From NCBI GenBank assembly GCA_003024985.2, contig PXIH01S0017263.1: 12,026 nt of DNA. The stretch is one strand, 5' to 3'. This stretch comes from Euperipatoides rowelli (Eukaryota; Onychophora; Udeonychophora; Euonychophora; Peripatopsidae). Below are positions 1 through 8,247 of this stretch, one piece after another (position 1 is the first letter of the stretch; every line of letters starts with the position of its first letter). Both the position numbers and the translations under genes were made by a program. The notes under the pieces were generated by a model, which had not been told where the DNA came from, ran no database searches, and saw nothing but the letters and a program-made list of their open reading frames with translations.

Positions 1-70
1 TGAAAGATTACCCAGCAATTCATAATGCAGTATTCACTGCTGGATGAAAGATTACCCAGCATTTCATAAT
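1..70. repeat. Two-copy tandem repeat, 44-bp period
   Basis: A 26-bp unit beginning TGAAAGATTACCCAGCA occurs at 1-26 and again at 45-70 with a single A/T difference. The spacer between them contains the small inverted repeat GCAGT-ATTC-ACTGC (27-40). The array may continue to the left of the window, which would make it the edge of a minisatellite. Nothing suggests coding function. Confidence 0.8.
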
Positions 71-239
71 TTTAATTTCTAGAAATCTTTGTATTTTAAT
101 TTCCATTCAGCTCCTTCCAATTTTCCTATTTCATTCTTGCATCTGATGATTGGAGTTTTTGGAATCGAGTTGAGTATATGTGTGTGGTAATCCATCTCCA
201 CTCTGAATTCTTCATTTTCAATCGTATCACAAACTTTTT

Positions 240-256
240 GTGTGTGCGTGTGTGTG
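240..256. repeat. (GT)n microsatellite
   Basis: A 17-bp alternating GT tract with one T-to-C interruption (GTGTGTGCGTGTGTGTG). It is a simple sequence repeat that should be length-polymorphic. Confidence 0.85.
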
Positions 257-1132
257 ATACAATCCATTCTGTGATTGTTTTCTTTCCATGTTACTTCCAT
301 CATATGTTTCCGCACACTTCATTGAGTGATTTATGGTTTTGTCATTTTTGTATTAAAGATTCCATTTTAAGCATTGTATGCCATTATGCCTACTGGCAAT
401 ACATGTATACTGATTAAAATCTTCCTTTTGAGACCTAAGGGCAGTTTTTATTTCAAAATATTATTTAATTTTCAAAAATTCCCTTTAGTCCATTTTCATT
501 CTTCTGTTGATTTACACATATTTTCACTTCTAGATGTCAATTGACCCAAGTAAATCTGATTGTTGACCGTTTCAACTAAGGGACCATCGTTAGAATGAAT
601 ATATTGGCAACTTTTTATTATGTCATGTTTTATTTTGTTAACAAATTGGCCATACTATTATTTTATTGTCTTAAAATAAAAAAAATATTGGTTTGGGTGG
701 CCATAATTATGTGAGTGATGTAGGTGAAAATTCAAATTTACAGATAATTAATTTAGAGGTGAGAGATTTTCCAATCTGCTTTTATTCATGCTTGACTATT
801 CATTTCCTTAAAACTTAATTTTTAATATCTTAATTGATTTAACAAGATTATATGTTTCTTACAGTTGTTTGGCTTAATAATAATGTAAATGTTAACTATT
901 TGTATAATCTACATCAAAGGTGGCTGACTTGTTTTTAAGGGGATCGACTTTTTTAAATTAAAAATGGTCTCGAGTTACGGACAAAAAAAATCTTGTCAAG
1001 TTAACAATTTTCTGCAGTTGCAAATAAAAAATTATATAAAGAGTAAAATAACTTTTATTAATTTCAAATTTTCATAAAATGTATTAACAAGTAAACATAC
1101 AAGCTTTATTTATGCAGTACATTCATGAATAC

Positions 1133-1155
1133 TAAATATGCATATTCTTGTTTTT
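1133..1155 (+). repeat. 23-bp dispersed direct repeat, copy 1
   Basis: The 23 bp starting TAAATATGCATATTCTTG and ending in a T-run recur exactly at 2603-2625, in the same orientation, 1470 bp downstream. The core AATATGCATATT is itself a 12-bp palindrome. The two copies bracket both the MITE and the first exon. Exact identity over 23 bp is unlikely by chance even in AT-rich DNA, but the surrounding bases do not extend the match. Confidence 0.75.
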
Positions 1156-1303
1156 GCTTATTTAATAATTACGGTAATAGCAAAAAAGCCCGTTACACGG
1201 TCATCAAACATTTTTTTAAGCCCTTTTTATCTAAGAGAAAACACCACTTAAAGTTTCTAAAAATAGTTCCCACCCCATTTTAATTTTTTTTTATCGCAGT
1301 GAT

Positions 1304-1332
1304 CTAAAGCCGTGTATCCACCAAAGCAACTT
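1304..1332 (+). repeat. Left terminal inverted repeat of MITE
   Basis: Reads CTAAAGCCGTGTATCCACCA followed by AAGCAACTT. It pairs with the inverted copy at the right end; the clear differences are G/A at the tenth inner position and a T/A near the inner edge. Confidence 0.85.
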
Positions 1333-1470
1333 GTGTCGTCGACTTGGTCGCCGACAAATGTTGATGAAAAAGTTTCAGAAAATTCGAAAAGTCGCCGACT
1401 TTTCGAGTCGGGAAATGAAGTCGCCGACAAAAGTTTCAGTTTCGCTCATGAAGCGGTACATCAATAGAAA

Positions 1471-1563
1471 TCATGTCGTCGACAATGTTTCAAATTTTGT
1501 TTCAAACACGTCTCCACAGGAAATGACGGCTGCCATAATCATCTCATCTTCCTCATTCCACAT
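1471..1563 (-). pseudogene. Possible 30-residue transposase remnant inside MITE
   Basis: On the - strand an ATG at 1563 opens a 30-codon frame ending at a TGA (1473-1471). It begins MWNEEDEMIMAAVISCGDV. An acidic start followed by a short hydrophobic helix is seen at the N-terminus of some Harbinger-type transposases, but this resemblance is only impressionistic. The peptide could also be a chance frame. It lies wholly within the element and has no splice or poly(A) context of its own. Confidence 0.25.
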
Positions 1564-1711
1564 ATTGAAGTCGGAGGTCGACTAAATATGTTTCGCTATT
1601 TTTAAAGTTTAGAAACATTGTTATTTGGTGGAGACAGTGGAAAGATTCTCGACTTTTATCGACAATGTTTACAAAACCTTCAACAAAAGTTGACAACTTT
1701 GTTGACAACAA

Positions 1712-1740
1712 ATGTTGCTTTGGTGGATATACGGCTTTAG
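1712..1740 (-). repeat. Right terminal inverted repeat of MITE
   Basis: The + strand reads AATGTTGCTTTGGTGGATAT followed by ACGGCTTTAG, the reverse complement of the left end with few differences. Just inside it are two GTTGACAAC motifs at the positions where the left arm has GTCGNCGAC motifs. Confidence 0.85.
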
Positions 1741-2332
1741 AAAGAGAAAGAAAAATGTTTTGAATAAGCCTGTTAGAAGGCGCTGTTACTGGCTTCGGAA
1801 CACGCTATTCCAATTAATATAGGATATTGATTGTAAATTGAATACGATTGTGAATACTGTCGAGATAGACCAAAAACAGCTCAGTGATGACCGGTTGATC
1901 GCAATCAACATATTGTTGACACACACCCCCCTGCCCCACCAGATGTACTATGTATATGATTGCTAATTTTTATTTTCACGGAAATCACTCAATTTTTACT
2001 TAATTAAAAGTTTTACTTTCCCGAATCATTCTTAAACGAGTTCTTATTATAAATAACTTATACTATCACTGAACAAATCTGTGCAATTCTGTTGTTACGA
2101 TGACATTTAATGTTATTAATATTTTTGGCAACTTTATTCATTTTATTGTAGTTAGATTGGTAATACAATAAAATCATTGTTTCATTCAGCACTTTTGTTA
2201 AGCCTAACAGTATAATTTTACTTAAAACTGTTTATTTGAAATGTAAGCCACAAAATATAGGTATATTTTTCTTTAAACTATCATATATCCAATTATAGTA
2301 TTTTCTGTTTTGTTTTTCTTCTTATCTCTTAG
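1741..2332 (+). other. Non-coding DNA upstream of first exon
   Basis: The first 230 bp (to about 1970) are less AT-rich than the surroundings and keep several CpGs, then the sequence returns to AT-rich intron-like DNA ending in a polypyrimidine tract and the acceptor at 2331-2332. An unbroken 47-codon + frame lies at 1823-1963, followed by TAA. It sits between an AATATAG acceptor-like sequence and a GTATAT donor-like sequence. Its phase would not join to the exon at 2333 by the obvious donors, so I do not call it an exon. A small inverted repeat GTTGAT-CGCA-ATCAAC lies near 1895-1910. Confidence 0.5.
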
Positions 2333-2337
2333 TAAGT
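2305..2337 (+). promoter_or_regulatory. Splice acceptor overlapping a GTAAGT donor motif
   Basis: A pyrimidine-rich tract (TTTTCTGTTTTGTTTTTCTT and following) leads to CTCTTAG, with the acceptor AG at 2331-2332. The G of that AG starts a perfect GTAAGT donor hexamer at 2332-2337. A second AG at 2335-2336 gives an alternative acceptor 4 nt downstream. Both acceptors keep the same downstream frame but demand a different phase from the preceding exon. The arrangement resembles a recursive or zero-length exon site, although a classical ratchet point would read AG|GTAAGT. Confidence 0.5.
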
Positions 2338-2570
2338 AATAACATATTGCCTTCCAAGTTTTCCACCTTGAAGTCATCTAGCACAGTCAAGAAAACTGCC
2401 AACCACATCCCTTCAGAATCTCTTCAACCTAATTCTGGTCCAGTCAGAGCTACCACACCTACACATTCATCTCCAAAACATGCATCTAGAGGATCCTCTC
2501 CTGGACCCATAAAAAAATGGTCATCGTCTTCCGACTTCCAAGGTAGTCCAGTCCACAATGCAAATGCAAG
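2333..2570 (+). CDS. Internal exon A, Ser/Pro-rich protein of unknown family (partial)
   Basis: This is a 238-bp internal coding exon. It begins after the acceptor CTCTTAG and ends at GCAAG|GTGAAC. The frame enters with two bases (TA, completing a codon from an unseen exon), is open for 78 codons, and leaves with AG, completed by T of the next exon to give Ser. The peptide is about one quarter Ser and one ninth Pro. It has three S-P and one T-P sites plus basic patches, including SSPGPIKKWSSSSDF. No domain, transmembrane segment or signal peptide is visible. The composition is typical of a disordered, proline-directed-kinase-regulated linker in a cytoplasmic scaffold or cytoskeletal protein, which is inference only. 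I do not recognise the family. The exon is clearly less AT-rich than its flanks. Its length is not a multiple of three, so skipping it would shift the frame. Confidence 0.8.
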
Positions 2571-2602
2571 GTGAACTAAAGCTTAAAATATTCTAGAACT
2601 AG

Positions 2603-2625
2603 TAAATATGCATATTCTTGTTTTT
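2603..2625 (+). repeat. 23-bp dispersed direct repeat, copy 2
   Basis: Exact second copy of the sequence at 1133-1155, located 32 bp into the intron after exon A. The flanks diverge immediately (TAAATTG here, GCTTATT at copy 1). Confidence 0.75.
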
Positions 2626-3543
2626 AAATTGTCTTCATTTATAGTCTAATTTTATTTTATAAATAATAAATTGCTGATAAACTTAGGTGGTATATACGTT
2701 TTACAATTTGCTGTATATACAATATATTAGATACAGTTTATACTGTATATACAATTTACAGTTTTTATAGTAAAGTTAGTCTTTATTTACAAAATTTTGG
2801 TTATATACAAACATTTATAATAAAGCCATGCCTTCTGTTGCCACATTATCCAAACACGATCTCACTCATAAAATCCATTATAAACAAAAACAATATCAAT
2901 GTCACATTATAGTTTACAGTACTATATTTATTTCTGTTATTTATTTTGTTCGGAGTGTGAAGGGGTGAAAGGAGTATTTTATAGCATAATAGTGTCTTCA
3001 CAATGCTTATACGGTAATACATTGTAATATGTTTCCGATTTTATACAGTCTGTTTCTTTTCAAAGAATGAAATAGGTGATTTCTAATTTGTTGGGATCAT
3101 TTTTGTCATTCAGAAATATTAATCCCCAATTCTAACATTGCACCTATGGGAAGTAGAACATACTGTATGTATTTTCACTTTCTCCTGGAATGTAACTATT
3201 CATAAGAGCAGGGACACTCTATACTTTACATTATATATAATACTGTACATACTCAATATTAAATGAATTCAAATAGGACATGCATCATGTTGGAGCTTTG
3301 ACCATATTTTGCTGTAGTGGGAGCTGGAACTGACAAATACTGAGAATTTGCTTAACTCCGGTTGCTTATTAAATTTTTTCATTCTTTTCTAATTAATTTT
3401 CACTATAAATATGAAAGAAAAAAAAAGACATGTTTACACTATCCAATGTAAAATTTAAGTTAATGTTAAAAAAAAAAGGAATTTTGATGTAAAAATTTCA
3501 AAAATACAAAGTAACTAAATAAAAAATTAGTTTAATTTTTTAA

Positions 3544-3665
3544 TTTGCCTGCAACCAGAAAGTGGTGCTAGGAAATTACTAGGACCCGGAGGCAGAGCAG
3601 CATTCTGGCTCTAAAAGCCAGAAGACATGTTCCTTGATATGTATTGTGTCTCAGGCACAATAGAT
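3544..3665. repeat. GC-rich hairpin island, possibly a repeat fragment
   Basis: A stretch of roughly 50 percent GC stands out from the AT-rich intron. It holds a perfect hairpin TTCTGGCT-CTAAA-AGCCAGAA (3602-3622) and a second, ATTGTG-TCTCAGG-CACAAT (3644-3662). No frame is open throughout and no GT donor follows, so it is not convincing as an exon. No A and B boxes of a tRNA-type promoter are recognisable. It is probably a fragment of a dispersed repeat or an old element. Confidence 0.4.
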
Positions 3666-4011
3666 TATGTACTGTATATCATTTAGACTTTCTAACTAAA
3701 ATCGACTCTATGTCAGATACGGTAATTATTCTAAACTGGATCAAATGGTTTGCAATGATAAACTAACATTAATAGAAGTGTCTGAATTTCAAGACTTATA
3801 AATCAAGGTTGTGGCTTATGGCTCATATCAACAAATAATCTCAGTCCTTAAAATACAAGCTTAGATTGAGAATAACAAGGGCAGCTATGGTGTGTTTTTA
3901 CTTACATAATTGATTCATGTTTATAAAACATTGTTATGGGTGGGCACACTATCTCAGACACAAGATAGGTACTGTATATTTTGTATTAACTAGATACAGT
4001 ATATGCAGGGT

Positions 4012-4135
4012 CTGAATACAAAAGGAAGAAGTGGGGGTACTAAAAGAGGAGAATATTTTACCCCGTGGGGTTTAGGAGCAGAGCCCCAGTAGAGGAAGGG
4101 GGGGGGGGGTAGAAGGCTAGAGGAGCAACAATTTC
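4012..4135. repeat. G-rich island with nested GGGG/CCCC hairpins and G12 run
   Basis: The + strand is purine-rich: GTGGGGG, then ACCCC-GT-GGGGT (4060-4071), then GGGG...CCCC pairing across 4067-4087, then a run of 12 G at 4098-4109. The two GGGG/CCCC pairings share the same GGGG, so they are mutually exclusive folds. The run and neighbouring G tracts could form a G-quadruplex. The pattern resembles dispersed repeats built from short G4/C4 stem-loops. There is no coding capacity. Confidence 0.45.
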
Positions 4136-4411
4136 CCCTTCTAAATTTTTTTTTTAGTTATGTGTTGCTTTATGCTGGGGAGGGGATATATAAACTTTAT
4201 AGACTTTAAAAAAAATAGGTCTATTTAAAAGCTCATTTCTTACTGGCTAACAGTTGTTTTGTAATCCCTTCTATTGTTTTTTTTAAGACAATTTTGACTG
4301 TAGGCTAATAGAATATAAAGATAAAATCTGACACAATTATTAAATCTGGCATTCTATTCTATGAAATGTTAATTTATAAATGCAGTTATGCACTGTCTAT
4401 TGCATTTTAAA

Positions 4412-4425
4412 CTTACCATGGTAAG
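4412..4425. repeat. Perfect 14-bp palindrome
   Basis: CTTACCATGGTAAG equals its own reverse complement. It lies alone in AT-rich intron DNA with no matching partner nearby. It could be a binding site or chance. Confidence 0.5.
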
Positions 4426-4951
4426 CAGGCTAACTTTAGATAGAAATAATGTAAAATAACAACATGCTCATTCAGCTTATCTTTGAGTAGCGTCTGGAGA
4501 GAATTGGATTACAATTAAAACTAAATGGTTTGGCAGCCTTATTTTTATTTTTGTTTACAATACTAACCTTCCTCCAAGTCTGAGCCCTAACTAAGTAATA
4601 AATAANTATGATCCAGCCCTAATGATAGAGGGAATAAACCTGACCAGTCATTTTTGAGGATTTTTACTTTTACGTCAGTCCAACTAGTAACCAATCAACA
4701 GCCATATTTGTAGTAATCAATGTGGATAACATTGCTCGTCAAACACTAGCTGGTCAATAGCAAGTTGTGTGAGCCGAAGTAATCGAAAAGTAAAGAAAAT
4801 TTATTTTCCAAGACTAAAATAATGAAATAAATAAAACTTTTTGTTAAAATTAGTGCTATATTTTACAATTTGTTGATATCCTTGGCAGACATATTGAGTA
4901 AAGTATACAGTATGATCAAAGAATGAATTAATTATGGATTTTTTTTCTAGC

Positions 4952-5213
4952 AAAGTTATTTTAAGTCTGCGTTAAAATTTATCCGTAAGGATTACTTTAC
5001 TAAAATAAGAGCTGCTAATTGGATGACGACTGGAACGATACAAAAATAGGGATAGACTATTTTTAAAACTAAATGGTACCATAAAGTTATTTTAAGTCTG
5101 CGATAAAATTTATTTGTAAGGATTACTTTACTAAAATAAGAGCTGCTAATTGGACGACGACTGGAACGATGCAAAAATAGGGATAGACTATTTTTAAAAC
5201 TAAATGGTACCAT
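4952..5213 (+). repeat. 131-bp tandem duplication, two copies
   Basis: Copy 1 is 4952-5082 and copy 2 is 5083-5213, joined head to tail with no spacer. They differ at 5 of 131 positions (about 96 percent identity); four of the five are transitions. Both start AAAGTTATTTTAAGTCTGCG and end AAACTAAATGGTACCAT. The high identity points to a fairly recent duplication. The - strand open frame crossing it (5270-4992) simply repeats itself and is not a protein gene. Copy 1 is preceded by TTTTTTTCTAG, which looks like an acceptor but leads into no open exon. Confidence 0.9.
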
Positions 5214-5585
5214 ATTCAAACCCTGAACACATTTATTTCCACTCCATTGCAATGTTATATGATGCACCATTATGCATTTAAAATAACACTTACCGTATTA
5301 ATTAGTTTAAACTTTAATTGAAAATGTATTTAAAAATTTATCAGCCTGAATTTTTACTGGTATGCTTTTAGTTTTTAATAAGGTTATTAGTGATTTCTTG
5401 TTGGTTGGGAGGGGAGGGGTAATTAGATAATTTGCAGTATTTATTATTATTTTTATATGATATTAATATGGCTAATATTGTTGCATGCATAATAGGTGCT
5501 GGGCTAGCTGCCAAAATTCCTTATGCTCATTGCTTCGTGCTTATTACCTCACAGCTTTGCACGCTCTTATTTTTTTTTCTTTTAG

Positions 5586-5687
5586 TCGCTGTAGCACATT
5601 CACTTTTGATGATGCACGAGTTAGACGGGTAGGATCTTTCAATTCTTTGTATGTGGGTAAAGTCTCACCAGGTCACCACAGATCCGG
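5586..5687 (+). CDS. Internal exon B of the same gene (34 codons)
   Basis: A 102-bp exon follows a strong acceptor (T-rich tract, CTTTTAG) and ends at TCCGG|GTAAAT. Its first base T completes the Ser codon begun by exon A, and its final GG is completed by C of the next exon to give Gly. The encoded stretch starts RCSTFTFDDA and includes RVRRVGSFNSLYVGK, a basic motif with R-x-x-S geometry suited to AGC/CaM-type kinases or 14-3-3 binding (inference). The length is divisible by three and both boundaries have the same phase, so it could be skipped without breaking the frame. A competing donor GGG-GTAAAGT-like site lies at 5657-5663; using it would put the 26-nt exon out of frame, which favours 5687. 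The family is not recognised. Confidence 0.8.
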
Positions 5688-6466
5688 GTAAATAATTGCC
5701 AGATATTACCTTTCTGGGTTATGGTGGTGGAATTATCTAACTATTGATTTGGAAGTTGACTAACATTATTTTTTTGGTTACCTGTATTGGTTGCATGTTA
5801 TTAAATTTTATATGAGAAATTTAGTGTTAATTATTTAATTTTGTTATAGTTTTAAACATTTAATATTTTTTTTTTTTTAAAGTACTAATTGCTGTTTTTT
5901 ATTATTATTTTATAGCAATGCTAATATTTAGAGATTATTTTGTATAAGTTTGATAGTATGATATCTATTTTAGAGAAATACCTGTAATTATTATTTTTTA
6001 AATGGTTAAAAATCATCCCATTACTTCTATATATTCCCAATTTCTTCCTTTTTATAATCTGGCCTACTAGAAACTTAAATTTTGCAAGTATTTCATCTCA
6101 TTGTTGATAATAATTGAGATGAGATGTGAATTTATTAATAAAACTTTAATTAATCAAGTATTCTTTAAGGAAAAAACAAATGAAATTGCTGCTATTCTTT
6201 GTGTAATGTTTACTCTGCAATATAGTGAATATACAAAGCCTATCTAGGTATGGTAGGTTATGTAAAACTGATTCCTTTTAAAATTTTGATAAAATGTTAA
6301 CATTTTTACAAAAGCTATTTGCAATCCGCATAAAATTAGTAATTTAAAACACTTCTTTCAAAACTTAATCAATTTTCAATAATTTGGTATTTTTACAATG
6401 AGATGGAGTATGCTACCAGAAGCTTTGATTTCACACATGAGGAAATTTGAGAAGGTTGCACAAAAC

Positions 6467-6487
6467 TTTTTTTTTTTTTTTTTTTTT
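6467..6487 (+). repeat. Poly(T) run of 21 followed by A-rich DNA
   Basis: A homopolymer of 21 T is followed by several A-runs up to 6580. On the - strand this would be a poly(A) tail-like tract, but no retroelement body adjoining it is recognisable. Confidence 0.6.
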
Positions 6488-7545
6488 AATAGTTGCATCC
6501 AATGAATTTTTGTTTAAAAAAAAAAATAAGACAACTGCGAAAAAAAAATACTTAAAAAAAAATAATGGTTAAAAAAATTTGATAAAAAATATACAATTAG
6601 TGGGCTAAATACTCTCGATCTTGTTGATATAACTCTTTGAATAAAATATATTTAATTCCTTTTCTTATGTTTAAAAAAAAGGGGGGTTTTAAGTTCTTAT
6701 TCCATGCTAGTATTAATATGCAAACAGAAGTGGAGGGAGGTTAACAGTTTAAAAATCTTGTTTGTCATCTGTATTGTCACATAATTTAAAAAAAAAAAAA
6801 ACTAATTTTCCTGGCTTTTCTGTTAAATAAAATCTTGACTCAGTGAGAGGTCATCTCTTGTTTTTAACTTTAAATATTTTTTTTTATAATGTAAAGAATA
6901 ATGTTTGGTATATGTACATTATTTTTCAAAAGAACATAACTTTAAAAAAGAAATTACCTTAGTAGTTTTATTATCTGACTGTAGGAATCTGTGGATAAAT
7001 TGTGTTAGTATATTATTAATGCAAATTTTAAATGGTAGATTTGAGTTTTAACTAAAATTTCATTTATTATTAATTTAATATTTCATCTCAAAATATATTG
7101 AAATTATTTTTTTCTATATTAAAAACTTGTATATCGGTGATACAATGTACATAATATGCTTTTAATATACAGTACTTGTTATATATATAAGATGACAAAG
7201 TACTTGGGGGGAAATGATGAAATTAAGTAAAAACATTATTATAAAGTAGTTTTTTTTTTTTAATTTATATTCATTCAATTAAGTTTTTATTAATCTTTTA
7301 GAATTTTTAACAATCTGATGTACAAAAAAAAATCAAACATGAAAATGTCAATAATTCATTCAAGTTTTTATAATTATAAAAAACATCTTCAATTTCCATA
7401 TTAAAGGATGTATTAACTACGTATGAATGTTCAAGCAGAAAAAAATATAAATCAGTCATTGTAAAAACCACAAAGCAACTTATTTCATTTATTCCTTGTT
7501 ATAAAGGCATATTAGCTAATTATAAAAAACATGCATGTAATTATG

Positions 7546-7795
7546 CCTTTTTTTAATATACACAGTATACTGTATATAATTTACTGAGTATAAAGTATTC
7601 AATGTTCAATTCTCTTTATACAGTATATACTGCATATAGGCCACACTGTATATATACAGTATATACTGTATATGCACTGTATATATATATACTGTATATA
7701 TATATATATACTGTATATACAGTATGTACATTATATACTGTATAAACAATATACTGTATAAACAGTATACTGTATAATACAATATACAAACAAAA
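7546..7795. repeat. TA-rich palindromic array of TACTGTA/TACAGTA units
   Basis: About 250 bp built almost wholly from TATACTGTATA and its complement TATACAGTATA, interspersed with (TA)n. Examples are CAGTATACTGTATA (from about 7563), TATACAGTATATACTGTATA (around 7655-7675) and four further ACTGTATA units up to 7760. The region can fold into many alternative cruciforms. Similar single units are scattered through the whole window. Confidence 0.85.
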
Positions 7796-8154
7796 TTTGG
7801 AGAGGGGGGAGATTAGCTTTGTTCAAAACTATATGGACTTGTACATTTATTTGATGAAATTTATAGAAAATTAAGTTTTTTTAAGAAGATAGGGCCAAAA
7901 AATATTTTTAAGAAAATATGGGGTAAGTGTCCAGAGTGAGACTTGTAAGGCCAAGGTTTGAATGGGTAGGGTGCCGAACTGCTATTGCTTCTACATAATG
8001 TATGTGAGCATAGAACAATATATAGTATTTACTTTGTTTATAGTATACATAACAAAGAAAGATAGACTACATTGTAGTTTTTAGTGCTATTTTCACAGAA
8101 CTTTACAAAGTTGGTCTTTGCTTATAATCAGTACTTCCTAGTGGCAATTGCTAA

Positions 8155-8175
8155 TCAATAAAATATTTTCTGATC
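8155..8175 (+). repeat. 21-bp direct repeat, copy 1 (pair at 8248-8268)
   Basis: TCAATAAAATATTTTCTGAT plus C occurs exactly at 8155-8175 and 8248-8268, offset 93 bp. The sequence between them includes a perfect 8-bp hairpin AGTTTGTC-GAA-GACAAACT (8209-8227). This may be a small local duplication or the flank of a short insertion. Confidence 0.7.
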
Positions 8176-8247
8176 CAAGCTTTAATAAGCAATAAGAATC
8201 TTTATATCAGTTTGTCGAAGACAAACTATCAATTATTTAATGTAGGG

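Larger units (their letters stand above)
71..1303. other. AT-rich non-coding DNA, no gene seen
   Basis: I see no exon with supported splice sites and no RNA gene in this stretch. It contains a short (GT)n tract at 240-256, long A/T runs and a copy of a 23-bp dispersed repeat at 1133-1155. The short open frames on both strands near 79-417 are low-complexity, run through the GT tract and resemble no protein I know. The stretch is either an upstream intron of the gene on the right or intergenic DNA; the window does not decide. Confidence 0.6.
1304..1740. mobile_element. MITE-like non-autonomous DNA transposon with TIRs
   Basis: The left end (CTAAAGCCGTGTATCCACCA, 1304-1323) is repeated inverted at the right end (1721-1740) with one mismatch over the first 20 bases. 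The similarity continues inward as CAAAGCAAC and then degenerates over about 60-70 bp per arm. Length is 437 bp. Both junctions contain TA at the same place, so a TA target duplication with termini AAGCCGT is the simplest reading, but TSD and terminus cannot be separated from one copy. The left half carries repeated palindromic 9-mers GTCGTCGAC/GTCGCCGAC (1335, 1347, 1391, 1420, 1475). The right arm has GTTGACAAC at 1689 and 1701 instead. There is no intact transposase. The superfamily is undetermined; the TA junction fits Tc1/mariner/pogo-type elements and does not exclude Harbinger-like ones. Confidence 0.85.
2571..5585 (+). other. Intron between exons A and B (3015 bp)
   Basis: Bounded by the donor GTGAAC and by a T-rich tract ending CTTTTAG. 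It contains the second copy of a 23-bp repeat, scattered TACTGTA/TACAGTA motifs, two GC-rich hairpin islands, a perfect 14-bp palindrome, one N at 4606 and a 131-bp tandem duplication, each listed separately. Outside these I see no exon-like or RNA-gene-like sequence. Open frames close to the 3' end (5432-5632) run through the polypyrimidine tract and are not credible genes. Confidence 0.75.

Noticed and set aside
79-417. Overlapping open frames on both strands (78 and 79 codons)
   Set aside because: They are low-complexity, overlap each other on opposite strands and run through a GT microsatellite; there is no splice-site or family support.
1331-1585. 84-codon + frame
   Set aside because: It lies wholly inside the MITE and is produced by its repeated GTCGNCGAC motifs; it resembles no protein.
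3544-3665. GC-rich patch considered as an exon or tRNA-derived SINE
   Set aside because: Every frame is interrupted or lacks a donor, and neither tRNA A nor B box is recognisable; kept only as an unexplained island.
4641-4756. GACCAG...CTGGTC considered as transposon ends
   Set aside because: Only six bases match before the arms diverge; not enough for terminal inverted repeats.
4943-4951. TTTTCTAG acceptor-like sequence before the tandem duplication
   Set aside because: The following + sequence meets stops quickly (TAA in the first codons of at least one frame) and no donor gives an exon joining A to B in phase.
4992-5270. 92-codon - strand frame with an internal peptide repeat
   Set aside because: The repeat is just the 131-bp tandem DNA duplication translated; it would be intronic and antisense, without motifs.
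5432-5632. Hydrophobic 66-codon + frame that could pass as a membrane peptide
   Set aside because: It translates the intron's branch-point/polypyrimidine region and the start of exon B in the wrong frame; the T-rich tract gives Leu/Phe codons.
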